In this document: piece by piece, positions 1-11,156 of the stretch
Layout: every line of letters begins with the position of its first letter
Numbering within the stretch: position 1 is the stretch's first letter
NCBI GenBank assembly: GCA_947625735.1
Contig: CANQPL010000001.1
Coordinates: 95,644 to 159,643, forward strand
Direction: 5' to 3'
Origin: an uncultured Clostridia bacterium
GTDB lineage: Bacteria > Bacillota > Clostridia > Oscillospirales > Ruminococcaceae
DNA: 64,000 bases
The notes under the pieces: generated by a model
What the model was told of the DNA's origin: nothing
Database searches by the model: none
The model's input: the letters and a program-made list of their open reading frames with translations, nothing else
Program-made: the position numbers and the translations under genes

Positions 1-603
1 GTAAACGGACTCTATATCTTTACTGCCAATGACATTATTTATCAGCTCAGCACCGATGAGGACGGCATACTTGATTTTGTGGTAAGAAGAAACGGCGAGG
101 AGGTAGCTCTCAACGGTGTGAAATTTGATCTTACTGTTGATGAGAAAACAGGAGAGCGTACCCTGAATTACGATTTTAAGGTCTATGCAAAGCGCCTTGA
201 TCTGTTGTCCCTCATTCCGCAGGCTTCACGGAAATTTGCATATTATTCACGGCTTATCTTTATGTCTTTAGGTGACCTTATTTCCGGAAAATACGGCATC
301 AACAATTTACAGGGACCTGTAGGAATTGTGACGGTAATTTCGGAAAGCGCCAAGGAAACGGGCTTTGACATAGGTTATCTTCTGGATATCGCAATGCTTA
401 TCTCGGTAAACGTCGGCATCTTTAATCTTCTCCCTCTCCCCGCTCTTGACGGCGGCAGACTGGTTTTCCTTATTATCGAGGGTATACGGCGCAAGGCGTT
501 AAAGCCCGAAACAGAGGGCATGGTGCATTTTGTGGGCTTTGCGCTGCTGATGATGCTGATGCTTGCGGTGACCTTTAATGATGTGAAAAATATCTTTGTG
601 TGA
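1..603 (+). CDS. rseP: RseP-type site-2 zinc metalloprotease, C-terminal part (gene enters from the left edge)
   Basis: The frame is open from base 1 to the TGA at 601-603, so only about the last 200 residues are present and the HExxH zinc site lies outside the window. What is seen: the end of a PDZ-like segment, then membrane helices with LPLPALDGGRL (about 9 residues, bases 430-465), which holds the conserved LDG motif supplying the third zinc ligand of intramembrane S2P proteases, and a final hydrophobic helix. The family cleaves membrane-bound anti-sigma factors and signal peptide remnants within the bilayer. ispG follows after 9 bases and polC after that, the usual dxr-rseP-ispG-polC order of Clostridia, which supports the call. 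Confidence 0.88.
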   Translation, partial: VNGLYIFTANDIIYQLSTDEDGILDFVVRRNGEEVALNGVKFDLTVDEKTGERTLNYDFKVYAKRLDLLSLIPQASRKFAYYSRLIFMSLGDLISGKYGINNLQGPVGIVTVISESAKETGFDIGYLLDIAMLISVNVGIFNLLPLPALDGGRLVFLIIEGIRRKALKPETEGMVHFVGFALLMMLMLAVTFNDVKNIFV

Positions 604-612
604 TGGTGAATT

Positions 613-1665
613 ATGAAAAAAAATGTACGTAAGGTCAAGGTCGGAAATATCATTCTCGGTGACGGACATATTCCTGTGCAGTCTATGCTTAATGTTCCTG
701 CGGAAGATGTTCAGGGAAATGTCCGTCAGGCGGAGGAGCTTGAAAGAGCGGGCTGCGAAATTATCCGTGTTTCAATACCTTCTGCGGCGGACGTAAGGCT
801 TATTGATGCCATAAAAAACAAAATAACTGTGCCATTGGTGGCAGATATCCATTTTGACTATAAAATAGCTCTTGAATGTGCGGCGGCGGGAGTGGATAAG
901 ATACGCATAAATCCCGGAAATATCGGCGGCATGGACAGGGTAAAGGCAGTTGCAGATGCCTGTGCAAACAGAAATATCCCCATTCGCATCGGCGTAAATT
1001 CGGGTTCTCTTGAAAAGGAAATACTGGCGGAGTACGGCTCACCCTGTGCAGAGGCACTTGTAAAAAGTGCGGCGGGTCATGCAAAGCTGCTGGAGATGTG
1101 CGATTTTAATGATATTGTTATATCAATTAAATCCTCAGATGTAAAGACAATGATAGCCGCCTACAGGCTTGCATCAGAGCAGATGGAGTATCCGCTTCAT
1201 CTGGGAGTGACCGAGGCAGGTACTGAGCGAATGGGTATTATAAAATCAGCCGTGGGAATTGGCTCACTGCTTTGTGACGGTATCGGCGATACCATTCGTG
1301 TATCTCTTACCGATGATCCCGTTAAGGAGATAAGTGCGGCAAGAGATATTCTGAAAGCCTGCGGCATGGGAAAGGGCATAAGGCTTGTTTCCTGTCCTAC
1401 CTGCGGAAGAACTAAAATAGATCTTGTGGGGCTTGCAAAAAAGGTTGAGGAGCTTGTAAAGGATATTCCTCTTGATATTACCGTGGCGGTCATGGGCTGT
1501 GTGGTAAACGGTCCGGGAGAGGCAAGAGAAGCGGATATAGGTATTGCGGGAGGAGACGGCTGCGCTGCACTTTTTGCAAAGGGCAGGCTGTTAAGGAAAG
1601 TCCCCGAGGATAAAATAACAGAGGAACTTATGGCGGAAATTGAAAAGCTCCGTCAGAAGGAGTGA
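613..1665 (+). CDS. ispG: 4-hydroxy-3-methylbut-2-enyl diphosphate synthase (flavodoxin/ferredoxin)
   Basis: IspG (GcpE) catalyses the second-to-last step of the MEP isoprenoid pathway, reductive ring opening of methylerythritol cyclodiphosphate. The 350-residue protein is the short bacterial form. The N-terminal TIM barrel starts with the conserved [10 protein letters not shown], and the C-terminal iron-sulfur domain carries [11 protein letters not shown] and [11 protein letters not shown], which supply the three Cys that bind the [4Fe-4S] cluster together with a Glu. The ATG at 613 sits 9 bases after the rseP stop, so translation is probably coupled. Its last bases carry the ribosome binding site of polC. 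Confidence 0.95.
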   Translation: MKKNVRKVKVGNIILGDGHIPVQSMLNVPAEDVQGNVRQAEELERAGCEIIRVSIPSAADVRLIDAIKNKITVPLVADIHFDYKIALECAAAGVDKIRINPGNIGGMDRVKAVADACANRNIPIRIGVNSGSLEKEILAEYGSPCAEALVKSAAGHAKLLEMCDFNDIVISIKSSDVKTMIAAYRLASEQMEYPLHLGVTEAGTERMGIIKSAVGIGSLLCDGIGDTIRVSLTDDPVKEISAARDILKACGMGKGIRLVSCPTCGRTKIDLVGLAKKVEELVKDIPLDITVAVMGCVVNGPGEAREADIGIAGGDGCAALFAKGRLLRKVPEDKITEELMAEIEKLRQKE

Positions 1666-1672
1666 TATTCAG

Positions 1673-4600
1673 ATGCTTATCAAAGAGCTTTTTGAGGGAT
1701 TTACGGAGGATATCCCCAATCCTGTGGGCAGGGGAGAGCTGCTGCGTCTGGCGAGAAGCAGAGACGGAAAAAATATGCGTGTCTTTGCCAAATTTACACA
1801 GCTTCAGAAAGCGGACAATCTTCTGGAATTTGAAAGAGCGGCAGCACAGGCGGTGGGACTTGAAAGTCTTCGTGTAATGTGCCGTTATACTCCCGATATG
1901 CTCGATCCCCGCTATACCTCAGAAGCAGTAAACAGACTCAGACAGGAAATGGCAGTTATCAACGGTCATTTAAACGGAGCATTTTACTATCTTGAGGGGG
2001 ATACCATACATATTGAACTCAAAAGGGGCGGCGCAGATCTTCTGACAAAGGCGGGCTTTGAAACGGCACTTGCAAGGCTGATGAGCGAGGAATTTTCCCG
2101 AAAGCTGACAGTAAAGCTTATTGAGAAAAATCAGGCTGACGATGACCATGAGGAGCGTCTTAAAGAAGCCTATGAAGCCGCCGCACCTGCTCCCGCCGAA
2201 AATACTGCTCCTGCTGCCCATTATGTGCAGAGTGTTCCCGAGGAGCCTGCCGAAACGGTTGAATTTACCTCAATTCCCGTAATGACCGAGGGCGCAGAGG
2301 TTATAAAGGGCAAGAGGATCTATGCTCAGACAGTTATTAACATAGGCGACATTGTCGAGCCGCAGCAGAATGTCGTCATCTGGGGAGACATTTTCGATTA
2401 CAGCGAAAAGGAGATAAGAAGCAAAAAGGGTGAGGAAAAGCGCATAACCTCCGTCAGTCTTACCGATTATACAGGCTCTGTCAGCATTAAGGAGTTTGCG
2501 GACAAGGGCAGTGAAAACCCACTTGCAAAGCTGAAAAAGGGTACTACAGCGGTAATAAGAGGCAGGGTTGATTTTGACAATTTTGACGGGGAATTTGTTC
2601 TCCGTGCAAATGATATAATGCTTGTAAAAAAGATAGACAGAACCGATAAATGCGAACAAAAGCGGGTAGAGCTGCATATGCACACCAATATGTCCCAGAT
2701 GGACGCACTTACTCCTGCGGACAAGCTGATAAACAGAGCGTTTTCATGGGGACACAAGGCTATTGCAATTACCGATCACGGCGGAGTGCAGGCATTTCCC
2801 GATGCTGTGGCTGCCTGTGACGAAATTCGCAAAAAGGGCGGGGATTTCAAGATAATTTACGGCTGCGAGGCATATTCGGTGGACGATGTGGTGGAAGCTG
2901 TCAAGGTGTATAAGGATACACCGATCAGGGGAGAGCTTATAGTTTTTGACCTTGAAACCACGGGCTTTTCCGCAACGGGAGATCGTATTATCGAATACGG
3001 CGCAGTAAGGCTCAGAGATCTGGAACTGTGCGACCATTTTTCCTCCTTTGCAGATCCGGAAAAGCCTGTTCCCGAAAGAATAACAAAGCTCACGGGCATT
3101 ACGGGAGAGATGGTGGAAAATGCTCCCTCCCAGCGTGAGGCACTTGAAAAATTTATTGAATACTGCGGCAAGGATCCTGTGCTTATAGCCCATAATGCGG
3201 GGTTCGATACCTCATTTATCCGTGCTGAATGTGCAAGACAGGGGATAAACTTCAAATTCTCTGTAATTGACACTGTAGTAATATGCAGAAGTATGTTGCC
3301 TGAGCTTAAAAAGCATAAGCTCAATATTGTGGCAAAGCATCTGGGGCTGGGAGAATTCGATCATCATCGTGCTTTTGAAGATGCAAAAATGCTGGGAAGA
3401 ATTTTTATAAAGCTCGCTCACAGACTTATTGATGAGAAGCATTGCGTAAACATAAGCGATATAAACGGAGAGGTAAAAAATGTTGATCCCAAAAATCTCC
3501 GTCCTTATCATCAGATACTTCTTGCACGAAACAATGCGGGGCTTAAAAATCTGTATAAGCTGGTTTCTTTCGGACATATAAAATATTACAGCAGACGTCC
3601 GAGAATACCTATGTCAGAGCTTATTGCTCATCGTGAGGGGCTTATTGTAGGCAGTGCCTGTGAGTCGGGAGAGCTTTTTACCGCTGTCCGTGACGGCAGA
3701 CCGTGGGACGTTCTTCTGGAGATAGCGTCATTTTATGATTATCTGGAAATACAGCCCTGCGGCAACAATGCATTCCTTATCCGTGACGAGGAGTATGACA
3801 ATATTAATACTGTGGAGGATTTGCAGGAATTTAACAAGACAATCGTTAAGCTCGGCGAAGCACTGGATATTCCCGTGGTTGCTACCTGTGATGTGCATTT
3901 TATGGATCCGGGAGATGCTGTTTTCCGTAAAATTCTCATGTATGATAAATTTGCCGATGCTGAGAATCAGCCGCCTTTGTATCTGAGAACAACCGAAGAA
4001 ATGCTTGAAGAATTTTCCTATCTGGGTAAGGAAAAGGCTTATGAGGTGGTTGTTACCAATACAAACAAAATTGCGGATATGGTTGATCCCGATATACGTC
4101 CCATTCCTCCCGGTACATTTACCCCCAGCATGGATAATGCCGAGGAGGAGCTTCCAAGGATAACATGGCAGAGGGCAAAGGAGGTCTACGGCGATCCGCT
4201 GCCCGAGATAGTTCAGAAGCGCCTTGACAAAGAGCTTAATTCCATTATAAAAAACGGATTTGCCGTGCTTTACATGATAGCTCAGAAGCTGGTTGCCAAT
4301 TCCAACGAAAACGGCTATCAGGTGGGTTCAAGAGGATCTGTAGGGTCAAGCTTTGTTGCGAATATGTCGGGCATTTCCGAGGTAAACGCTCTGCCGCCCC
4401 ATTATCTGTGTCCCAAGTGCAAGCACAGTGAATTTATTACGGACGGTTCCTGCGGCTCGGGCTACGATCTTCCGCCGAAAAAATGTCCCGACTGCGGCGA
4501 GGATATGATCAGAGAAGGACATGATATCCCCTTTGAAACATTTTTAGGCTTTAACGGAGATAAGGCTCCCGATATCGACCTTAATTTTTCGGGCGAATAC

Positions 4601-5995
4601 CAGACAAGCTCACATAAATATACCGAAACTCTTTTCGGCAGCGAAAATGTGTTCAAGGCGGGTACTATCGGCACTGTGGCAGAAAAAACCGCTTACGGAT
4701 ATGTAAAGCATTATCTTGACGCTGTTGGAAAAAAGGTATCAAAGGCAGAGGAGAACCGCCTTACCATAGGCTGTACGGGTGTCAAGAGAACTACAGGACA
4801 GCACCCGGGCGGAATGGTGGTAGTTCCCTCGGATTATGAGGTGTACGACTTTACACCCGTGCAGCACCCTGCGGAGGATCCTAAGTCTATATTTGTCACC
4901 ACGCATTTTGATTTCCACTCCCTTCACGATACAATTTTAAAGCTCGATGAGCTGGGACACGATGTGCCTACTCTTTATAAGCATCTGGAGGATATGACGG
5001 GAGTCATGACAAAGGATATTTTCCCCGCTGATGAAAAGGTAATGAGCCTTTATGCTTCACCCGAGGCACTGGGCGTTACAAAAGAGGATATCGGCTGGGA
5101 AACGGGTACTCTTGCCATTCCCGAAATGGGAACGGGCTTTGCAATGCAGATGCTCCTTGACGCAAAGCCTACGAAATTTTCCGATCTTTTGCAGATATCG
5201 GGACTTTCCCACGGCACGGACGTATGGCTGGGAAATGCGCAGGACCTTATCAAAAACAAGATATGTACCATTTCCGATGTTATCGGCTGCCGTGACGGTA
5301 TCATGACATATCTTATATATCACGGAATTGATCCGAACCTTTCATTCAAGATAATGGAGATAACCCGTAAGGGAAAAGCGGCAAAACTGCTCACCGAGGA
5401 AATGAAGCAGACAATGCGTGATCATGATGTACCCGAGTGGTATATAGACAGCTGTCTGAAAATAAAGTATATGTTCCCGAAGGCTCATGCCGCCGCATAT
5501 GTAATTGCGGCAAACAAGCTGGCGTGGTATAAGGTATACTATCCGCTGGAATTTTATGCGACTATCTTTACGGTACGAGGTGAGGACTTCGATGCGGAGA
5601 CTGCAATGATGGGCAGGCAGGCGGTAAAGCTTAGAATGAATGAGCTTAAAGCTAAGTCGGATAAGACCGCCAAGGATTCGGGTACATACGATATGCTGCT
5701 TATCGTCAATGAGATGATGGCAAGGGGATATGATTTCCTGCCCATAGATATATACAAATCTCATGCTACAAGGTATCTTGTGGAGGACGGCAAGATCAGA
5801 ATGCCCTATTGTGCGGCTTCAGGTATCGGCGAAAATGCCGCAAAATATCTTTACGATACCGTTCAAAAGGGAGATTTCATATCCATAGATGAGCTTCAGG
5901 AGAAAAGCGGCGTTACAAATGCAGTAATAGAAAAGCTGGAATCTTTGGGGGCATTGGGGAATCTGCCAAAGTCTGACCAGATGAGCCTTTTTTAA
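1673..5995 (+). CDS. polC: DNA polymerase III alpha subunit, PolC type
   Basis: Replicative polymerase of low-GC Gram-positives, about 1440 residues, the usual size. Order: N-terminal domains (about 1-210), OB fold (210-320), PHP domain beginning [17 protein letters not shown], into which a DEDDh proofreading exonuclease ([11 protein letters not shown]) is inserted, then the polymerase core with [12 protein letters not shown] (catalytic Asp residues) and a four-Cys zinc finger (CPKC...CPDC) in the palm region. A TTG at 1640 gives a longer frame, but ATG 1673 is preferred because AAGGAG at 1656-1661 lies about 11 bases upstream; ispG then ends 8 bases before it. No frameshift or missing domain was seen. 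Confidence 0.97.
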   Translation: MLIKELFEGFTEDIPNPVGRGELLRLARSRDGKNMRVFAKFTQLQKADNLLEFERAAAQAVGLESLRVMCRYTPDMLDPRYTSEAVNRLRQEMAVINGHLNGAFYYLEGDTIHIELKRGGADLLTKAGFETALARLMSEEFSRKLTVKLIEKNQADDDHEERLKEAYEAAAPAPAENTAPAAHYVQSVPEEPAETVEFTSIPVMTEGAEVIKGKRIYAQTVINIGDIVEPQQNVVIWGDIFDYSEKEIRSKKGEEKRITSVSLTDYTGSVSIKEFADKGSENPLAKLKKGTTAVIRGRVDFDNFDGEFVLRANDIMLVKKIDRTDKCEQKRVELHMHTNMSQMDALTPADKLINRAFSWGHKAIAITDHGGVQAFPDAVAACDEIRKKGGDFKIIYGCEAYSVDDVVEAVKVYKDTPIRGELIVFDLETTGFSATGDRIIEYGAVRLRDLELCDHFSSFADPEKPVPERITKLTGITGEMVENAPSQREALEKFIEYCGKDPVLIAHNAGFDTSFIRAECARQGINFKFSVIDTVVICRSMLPELKKHKLNIVAKHLGLGEFDHHRAFEDAKMLGRIFIKLAHRLIDEKHCVNISDINGEVKNVDPKNLRPYHQILLARNNAGLKNLYKLVSFGHIKYYSRRPRIPMSELIAHREGLIVGSACESGELFTAVRDGRPWDVLLEIASFYDYLEIQPCGNNAFLIRDEEYDNINTVEDLQEFNKTIVKLGEALDIPVVATCDVHFMDPGDAVFRKILMYDKFADAENQPPLYLRTTEEMLEEFSYLGKEKAYEVVVTNTNKIADMVDPDIRPIPPGTFTPSMDNAEEELPRITWQRAKEVYGDPLPEIVQKRLDKELNSIIKNGFAVLYMIAQKLVANSNENGYQVGSRGSVGSSFVANMSGISEVNALPPHYLCPKCKHSEFITDGSCGSGYDLPPKKCPDCGEDMIREGHDIPFETFLGFNGDKAPDIDLNFSGEYQTSSHKYTETLFGSENVFKAGTIGTVAEKTAYGYVKHYLDAVGKKVSKAEENRLTIGCTGVKRTTGQHPGGMVVVPSDYEVYDFTPVQHPAEDPKSIFVTTHFDFHSLHDTILKLDELGHDVPTLYKHLEDMTGVMTKDIFPADEKVMSLYASPEALGVTKEDIGWETGTLAIPEMGTGFAMQMLLDAKPTKFSDLLQISGLSHGTDVWLGNAQDLIKNKICTISDVIGCRDGIMTYLIYHGIDPNLSFKIMEITRKGKAAKLLTEEMKQTMRDHDVPEWYIDSCLKIKYMFPKAHAAAYVIAANKLAWYKVYYPLEFYATIFTVRGEDFDAETAMMGRQAVKLRMNELKAKSDKTAKDSGTYDMLLIVNEMMARGYDFLPIDIYKSHATRYLVEDGKIRMPYCAASGIGENAAKYLYDTVQKGDFISIDELQEKSGVTNAVIEKLESLGALGNLPKSDQMSLF

Positions 5996-6008
5996 AGGGG
6001 GGATCTGT

Positions 6009-6806
6009 GTGAACAGGGTACTTTGCTCCACGGGGGCGGTCATTACAAGAAAAAACAACAGAAATTACAGACTGCTCCCCATACTTTGGAGGAAGCTGAA
6101 ATGTGACGGCTTTGAGTTTATGATGTATGATTCCTTTTACGATAAAATTGACGAGATAACATCATTCCTTACGGGAACAGAGATCATCTTCCCCGCATTT
6201 CACTGTGAAAAAACCATAGGTGAGTTTGCCGCCGCCCGTGACAAGGAGGCATTTTCACGGTTTGAAAAAAATTGCAGGGCGGCAAAGCTGTTAGGCTCAG
6301 AGCTGCTTGTTCTGCACCTCTGGAACGGGATCGTATCTGACAGTAATTTTGCCGCAAATCTGGAGGCGTTCAGGACATTTTCGGAAATTGCCGCAGAATA
6401 TGAGCTGTGCCTTACCGTTGAAAATGTTGTCTGCAATAATGGCAGTCCTATGGAGCATCTGCGGGAAATTTCCGACAGGTATCCTCATGCCGTTTTTACC
6501 TTTGATACGAAAATGGCGGCATTTCACGGAGAACTGTCTGCCGTTTATGATGAGGCATTTTTTCAAAAGCATATAAAGCATCTGCATATCAATGATTTCT
6601 GCGGTGCTGTAAAGGACTGGAGCATGCTGAAAACCCTTCACCCCGGCTGCGGAAATGTGGATTTTGACGGCTTTTTCGATTTTGTAAGACGGCAGGATTA
6701 TGGGGGAGATCTTACGGTTGAGGCTACATCTGTAGATAATAACGGCTTAGTAGATATAAACAAGCTCAATGAGGATTTCCGCAAAATAAAAGGCTATATT
6801 GCCTAA
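6009..6806 (+). CDS. Sugar phosphate isomerase/epimerase-like TIM barrel (AP endonuclease 2 family)
   Basis: 265 residues starting at GTG 6009, 13 bases after polC with an AAAGGGGGGAT ribosome binding site. The sequence has the pattern of the xylose isomerase-like TIM barrel family: LLVLHLWNG, LTVENVVCNNG (Glu ligand), VFTFDTKMAAFHGE, HLHINDFCG and LTVEATS, which place His/Glu/Asp metal ligands at strand ends. Members range from sugar epimerases to endonuclease IV, so the substrate cannot be assigned. It is probably co-transcribed with polC; the his promoter begins one base after its stop. Confidence 0.7.
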   Translation: MNRVLCSTGAVITRKNNRNYRLLPILWRKLKCDGFEFMMYDSFYDKIDEITSFLTGTEIIFPAFHCEKTIGEFAAARDKEAFSRFEKNCRAAKLLGSELLVLHLWNGIVSDSNFAANLEAFRTFSEIAAEYELCLTVENVVCNNGSPMEHLREISDRYPHAVFTFDTKMAAFHGELSAVYDEAFFQKHIKHLHINDFCGAVKDWSMLKTLHPGCGNVDFDGFFDFVRRQDYGGDLTVEATSVDNNGLVDINKLNEDFRKIKGYIA

Positions 6807-6835
6807 TTGACAAACAGGTAAAAATATGTTATCAT
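6807..6835 (+). promoter_or_regulatory. Promoter of the his operon
   Basis: TTGACA at 6807-6812, a 17-base spacer and TATCAT at 6830-6835, with TG at 6827-6828 making an extended -10. It starts immediately after the upstream stop codon and is the only good promoter before hisZ. Confidence 0.75.
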
Positions 6836-6857
6836 ATTATCATGATATTATGATAAT
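6836..6857. promoter_or_regulatory. Inverted repeat over the his transcription start (operator candidate)
   Basis: ATTATCAT (6836-6843) and ATGATAAT (6850-6857) form a perfect 8-bp inverted repeat with a 6-base centre, right after the -10 box, where it would cover the start of transcription. No T-box or leader peptide was recognised in the short leader, so repression at this site is the likely control. The core nearly matches the repeated sites at 62673-62689. Confidence 0.5.
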
Positions 6858-6889
6858 GCTTTAACTCATTAAAACAGGGAGAACGATTT

Positions 6890-8083
6890 ATGAAACGATA
6901 CGATCTTATCACCCCAGAGGGAACAAGGGATCTTTTATTCGAGGAATGTGCGGCGGTAAGAGCTGTGGAAACTCGTTTACAGGGGATTTTCAAGGCAAAG
7001 GGATATTCCGAGGTCATCACGCCGGGGCTGGAATTTTATGATGTATTCAACATGAAGTCCAGATATTTTCCTCAGGAAACTATGTATAAGCTGGTAGACG
7101 GCAAAGGCAGGCTTATGGTGGTGCGTCCCGATTCTACCATGCCGATCGCAAGAATGACTGCTACAAGACTTCGTGAACAGACCATGCCTATCCGCCTTTG
7201 CTATTCACAGAGCGTGTACCGCAGCCGTCCCGGAATGAGAGGAAGAAGCGATGAGATAAGGCAGACAGGCATTGAGCTTATAGGCTCTGCTTCAAGACGT
7301 GCGGAGCTGGAGGTACTGGGAAATGCACTGGAGGTACTCAGCTCCTTTAACACTGACGGATTCCGTCTGGAGCTGGGGCATATCGGCTATTTTAAGGCAA
7401 TGGTGAATCATCTTGACTGCTCAGCCGATGATGTGGAGAATATCAGGGGACTTATTGAGGTAAAGAATTATCCTGCATTAAACGATCTTCTTGACAGTTT
7501 GGGCGACAGTGATGTTTCCCGTGCTCTCAGACGTCTGCCAAGACTTTTCGGAGGTGCAGAGGTCTTTGAGGAGGCGGCAGCACTGTATTCAGATAATGAT
7601 GCCGATGCCGCTCTTGATGAATTAAAGGGACTTTATGAAAGCGTTTCGGCACTGGGCTACAAGGACTGCGTAACTATTGATCTGGGACTTGTGAACCGTA
7701 TGGATTATTATACGGGGACTGTTATCAAGGGCTATATTGAGGGCTGCGGCGATGCTGTGCTTTCGGGCGGACGATATGACAGGCTGCTCAGTGAATTTGG
7801 CTGTGATGCCCCTGCAACGGGCTTTGCTGTTAATGTGGATTCGGTAGCACGCACGGAAATGAAAAAGGTGAATTTCAAGCCTGCTGCTCCTGATGTTATC
7901 GTATTCGGTACAGACGGCTATGAAACGGAGGCTATAGTCCACGGACGGCGGCTTATTTCCGAGGGAATAACTGCCGAAACAGCGGTTTTTGATACTATTG
8001 ATGAGGTAAGGAAATATGCCGCCTTAAAAGGTATCGGAAGAATAGATATAGTTTCCGATAGGATCACCTCCGAAAATCTTTAA
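6890..8083 (+). CDS. hisZ: ATP phosphoribosyltransferase regulatory subunit
   Basis: HisZ is a catalytically inactive histidyl-tRNA synthetase paralogue that activates short-form HisG and carries histidine feedback. The 397 residues show the class II synthetase fold: PEGTRDLLFEE at the start, motif 2-like MVVRPDSTMPIAR and CYSQSVYRSRPG, and MDYYTGTVIKGY with LSGGRYDRLL near residues 260-290. It lacks the anticodon-binding domain of true HisRS. First gene of the his operon; hisG follows after 17 bases and is the short form, which requires HisZ. Confidence 0.93.
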   Translation: MKRYDLITPEGTRDLLFEECAAVRAVETRLQGIFKAKGYSEVITPGLEFYDVFNMKSRYFPQETMYKLVDGKGRLMVVRPDSTMPIARMTATRLREQTMPIRLCYSQSVYRSRPGMRGRSDEIRQTGIELIGSASRRAELEVLGNALEVLSSFNTDGFRLELGHIGYFKAMVNHLDCSADDVENIRGLIEVKNYPALNDLLDSLGDSDVSRALRRLPRLFGGAEVFEEAAALYSDNDADAALDELKGLYESVSALGYKDCVTIDLGLVNRMDYYTGTVIKGYIEGCGDAVLSGGRYDRLLSEFGCDAPATGFAVNVDSVARTEMKKVNFKPAAPDVIVFGTDGYETEAIVHGRRLISEGITAETAVFDTIDEVRKYAALKGIGRIDIVSDRITSENL

Positions 8084-8100
8084 ATCAAGGAGAAAAAGCT

Positions 8101-8754
8101 ATGAATAACAATGCGGCAAGACCGCTGAGGATCGCTCTTACAAAGGGCAGACTTGAAAAGGATACAGTAGCGCTGCTTGAACGGCTGGGCTATGACTGCG
8201 GTGCAGTTCATGAAAAGGGAAGAAAGCTCATTCTTCCCGTTGGTGATTCAATCGAAGTTGTGCTTGCAAAGGCTGCTGACGTGATAACCTATGTGGAAAA
8301 CGGCGTCTGCGATTTAGGAGTCGTAGGCAAGGATACCATTATCGAAATGGGCGGAAAATTTTTCGAGCTTTCCGATCTCGGATTCGGAAAATGCCGTTTT
8401 GCTCTTGCAGGAAAAAAGGGCGAGAGCTTCTATGACGGTACTCATGTGCGTACAATTGCAACAAAATATCCCAATGTGGCAAGGAGCTTTTTTGAAAAGA
8501 AAAACATGGACGTGGATATTGTCAAGATCGAGGGCAGCGTGGAGCTTGCGCCCTTGCTGGGACTTTCCCATGCCATTGTTGATATTGTGGAAACGGGTAC
8601 AACGCTCAAGGAAAACGGTCTTGAGGTATACGAATATATCTGTCCTATCTCAGCAAGGCTGATAGCTAATATGGTAAGCCTGAAGCTGCGCAAGGAGGAG
8701 ATCGAGGAGCTTATCTCACAGATAGAAAATACGCTTAAAAGCAAGGTGGAATAA
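8101..8754 (+). CDS. hisG: ATP phosphoribosyltransferase, short form catalytic subunit
   Basis: First committed step of histidine synthesis: ATP + PRPP to phosphoribosyl-ATP. At 217 residues it is the short form without the C-terminal regulatory domain, matching the presence of hisZ. Conserved features: LRIALTKGRLEKD at the start, DLGVVGKDTI, and the PRPP-binding loop VDIVETGTTLKENGL. hisD starts two bases after the stop. Confidence 0.95.
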   Translation: MNNNAARPLRIALTKGRLEKDTVALLERLGYDCGAVHEKGRKLILPVGDSIEVVLAKAADVITYVENGVCDLGVVGKDTIIEMGGKFFELSDLGFGKCRFALAGKKGESFYDGTHVRTIATKYPNVARSFFEKKNMDVDIVKIEGSVELAPLLGLSHAIVDIVETGTTLKENGLEVYEYICPISARLIANMVSLKLRKEEIEELISQIENTLKSKVE

Positions 8755-8756
8755 AG

Positions 8757-10046
8757 ATGATAAAAATAATTACCGCTGATGGCAGCGCAGAAAAGGAATT
8801 TCTCCGTGAGGTCGAAAGACGAAACGGTGAGACAGATAAAAAAATTTCCGAGATAGTTTCGGATATCATTGAAAATGTAATGGAAAAAGGAGATGCAGCC
8901 GTTAAGGATTACACTCTGAAATTTGACGGCAAGCTCCCCGAATTTTACGAAGTACCCTTAGATGAGATACACAAGGCGTTGGAAGATGCGGACGAGGACT
9001 TTGTAAATGCGCTTCTTAACGCTATGGAAAATATTACGGAATTTCACAACAGACAAAAGGAACAGAGCTTTATTGACGCAAGACCCGACGGCTGTATTCT
9101 GGGTCAGCGTGTAAGAGGTCTTGACAGGGTGGGACTGTATGTTCCCGGAGGTACAGCCGCATATCCCTCATCGGTGCTGATGAACGCCGTTCCCGCTAAG
9201 ATCGCAGGTGTAAAGGAGATAATCATGGTAACACCTCCCGGAAAGGACGGCAGACCCAACCCCGATATACTGGCTGCTGCTGCCGTAGTGGGTGTTGACA
9301 GAGTATTTATGGCAGGCGGTGCGCAGGCTATAGCTGCTCTTGCTTATGGCACTGAGGAAATACCGAAGGTGGATAAAATAGTGGGACCCGGAAATATTTT
9401 CGTTGCAACTGCAAAAAAGCTGCTTTACGGAAAAGTGGATATAGACATGATAGCAGGTCCCAGCGAAATACTTATAATTGCGGATAAGACCGCAAATCCT
9501 GCTTATCTTGCAGCAGATCTTATGTCACAGGCTGAGCATGACAGGCTTGCCTCTGCAATACTCATAACCGACAGCAGGCAGATCGCCGAGGAAACTGCGA
9601 GGGAGCTTGAATTGCAGGCGGCGTCACTTGAAAGAAAGGACATAATCGAAAGCTCTATCGGAAATTATGGCGCAATTATCGTTACAGAAAGCATTTCCGA
9701 TGCAGTGGAGCTTGCAAATTCTCTTGCTCCCGAGCATCTTGAAATTCAGGTCGCTGACCCCATGAAATATCTGGGCTGTCTTGACAATGCAGGGTCTGTA
9801 TTCATGGGTCAGTACAGTCCCGAGCCGCTGGGGGACTACTATGCAGGTCCTAATCATGTGCTTCCCACAGGCGGTACGGCAAGATTTTTCTCTCCTCTTT
9901 CGGTTTACAGCTTTGTGAAGAAGTCACAGTTTATTTATTACACGGAACAGGCTCTCCTTGACGCAAAGGACGATATTGTTTGTATCGCCCGCAAGGAAGG
10001 CTTGACAGCACACGCTCATGCCGTAGAGATCCGGTTTGATAAGTAA
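8757..10046 (+). CDS. hisD: Histidinol dehydrogenase
   Basis: Zinc-dependent NAD enzyme for the last two steps of the pathway, histidinol to histidine. 429 residues, normal length. Seen: GLYVPGGTAAYPSSVLMN, DMIAGPSEILI, the zinc/substrate region SQAEHD, and the family signature GDYYAGPNHVLPTGG. It starts two bases after hisG, so the genes are translationally linked. Confidence 0.96.
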   Translation: MIKIITADGSAEKEFLREVERRNGETDKKISEIVSDIIENVMEKGDAAVKDYTLKFDGKLPEFYEVPLDEIHKALEDADEDFVNALLNAMENITEFHNRQKEQSFIDARPDGCILGQRVRGLDRVGLYVPGGTAAYPSSVLMNAVPAKIAGVKEIIMVTPPGKDGRPNPDILAAAAVVGVDRVFMAGGAQAIAALAYGTEEIPKVDKIVGPGNIFVATAKKLLYGKVDIDMIAGPSEILIIADKTANPAYLAADLMSQAEHDRLASAILITDSRQIAEETARELELQAASLERKDIIESSIGNYGAIIVTESISDAVELANSLAPEHLEIQVADPMKYLGCLDNAGSVFMGQYSPEPLGDYYAGPNHVLPTGGTARFFSPLSVYSFVKKSQFIYYTEQALLDAKDDIVCIARKEGLTAHAHAVEIRFDK

Positions 10047-10069
10047 TTTTTTGAAAGGATTGTTAATTT

Positions 10070-11149
10070 ATGGCATATGAGCTTACAAAAAAGCTGAACA
10101 GCATTGACCCTTATATCCGTCTTGACGAAAAATGCGACATACGTCTTGACTCAAATGAATCCTGCTTTAATGTTACGGAAAGACTGGGAGATGTTATTTC
10201 CGAAGCTGTAAAGGGGATACAGTTCAACAGATATCCCGATATTCTTGCCACAGAGGTAACAAAGGCGTTTGCTGATTATTACGGCATCGACCCGATTCTT
10301 TGTACGGCGGGTAACGGCTCAGATGAGCTTATAAGTCTTATACTCGGCTCTTATCTTGAAAAGGGTGATACAGTTCTCACTCTTTCTCCCGATTTTTCCA
10401 TGTATGCATTTTACGGTGCGCTCAGTGAGCTTAAGGTAAAGACTCTTCCAAAGGAGGAGGATTTCCGGATAAGCATTGCAAAGGTCATCGACTGCTGCAA
10501 CAATAATGATGTAAAGGCACTTATTTTTTCAAATCCCTGCAATCCCACATCTCTGGGAGTTACAAGGCAGGATATGATAAAGCTCCTCAAAAATATTTTC
10601 TGTCTGGTTATCGTTGACGAGGCATATATGGATTTCTGGGGAGAGAGTATTCTCGATCTTGTGACGGAGTATGACAATCTGATAGTGCTTAAAACCTGTT
10701 CAAAGAATATGGGGCTTGCTGCTCTCAGACTGGGCTTTGCGGTAAGCTCACTGCAAATATCGCAGGCAATGAAAGCCGTAAAATCCCCCTATAACATAAA
10801 CTCTGTCACTCAGGCGGCTGCCTGTGCGGTGCTTCGCTCAAAGGACGTTATCCGTGAATATACCGAAAAAATAATCGAAAGCAGAAAGACATTGCAGGAG
10901 GCGCTTTCGGATATGGCGAAACGCTGCTTTGCCATTGAAAAGGTCTATAATTCCGTAACAAACTTTGTTCTTGTAAAGGTTACCGATCCCGAAAGGATAA
11001 CAGCAGAATTGCTGGAAAAATCTATATCGGTAAGACGTCTCGGCTCCTATATCCGCGTTACCGCAGGCACGGAGGAGGAAAACAGAATTTTCTTGGAGGA
11101 ATTTGAAAAGATCCTCATTAAAGTCAGAAAGGAAAAGGGGAAGGACTGA
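10070..11149 (+). CDS. hisC: Histidinol-phosphate aminotransferase
   Basis: PLP-dependent fold-type I aminotransferase converting imidazole acetol phosphate to histidinol phosphate. 359 residues. RLDSNES at the N-terminus, GNGSDELI, FSNPCNPTS, VDEAYMDF (PLP Asp) and TCSKNMGLAALRLGF, in which the Lys of SKN forms the Schiff base. It lies between hisD and hisB in the operon. Confidence 0.93.
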   Translation: MAYELTKKLNSIDPYIRLDEKCDIRLDSNESCFNVTERLGDVISEAVKGIQFNRYPDILATEVTKAFADYYGIDPILCTAGNGSDELISLILGSYLEKGDTVLTLSPDFSMYAFYGALSELKVKTLPKEEDFRISIAKVIDCCNNNDVKALIFSNPCNPTSLGVTRQDMIKLLKNIFCLVIVDEAYMDFWGESILDLVTEYDNLIVLKTCSKNMGLAALRLGFAVSSLQISQAMKAVKSPYNINSVTQAAACAVLRSKDVIREYTEKIIESRKTLQEALSDMAKRCFAIEKVYNSVTNFVLVKVTDPERITAELLEKSISVRRLGSYIRVTAGTEEENRIFLEEFEKILIKVRKEKGKD

Positions 11150-11156
11150 TAATAAT

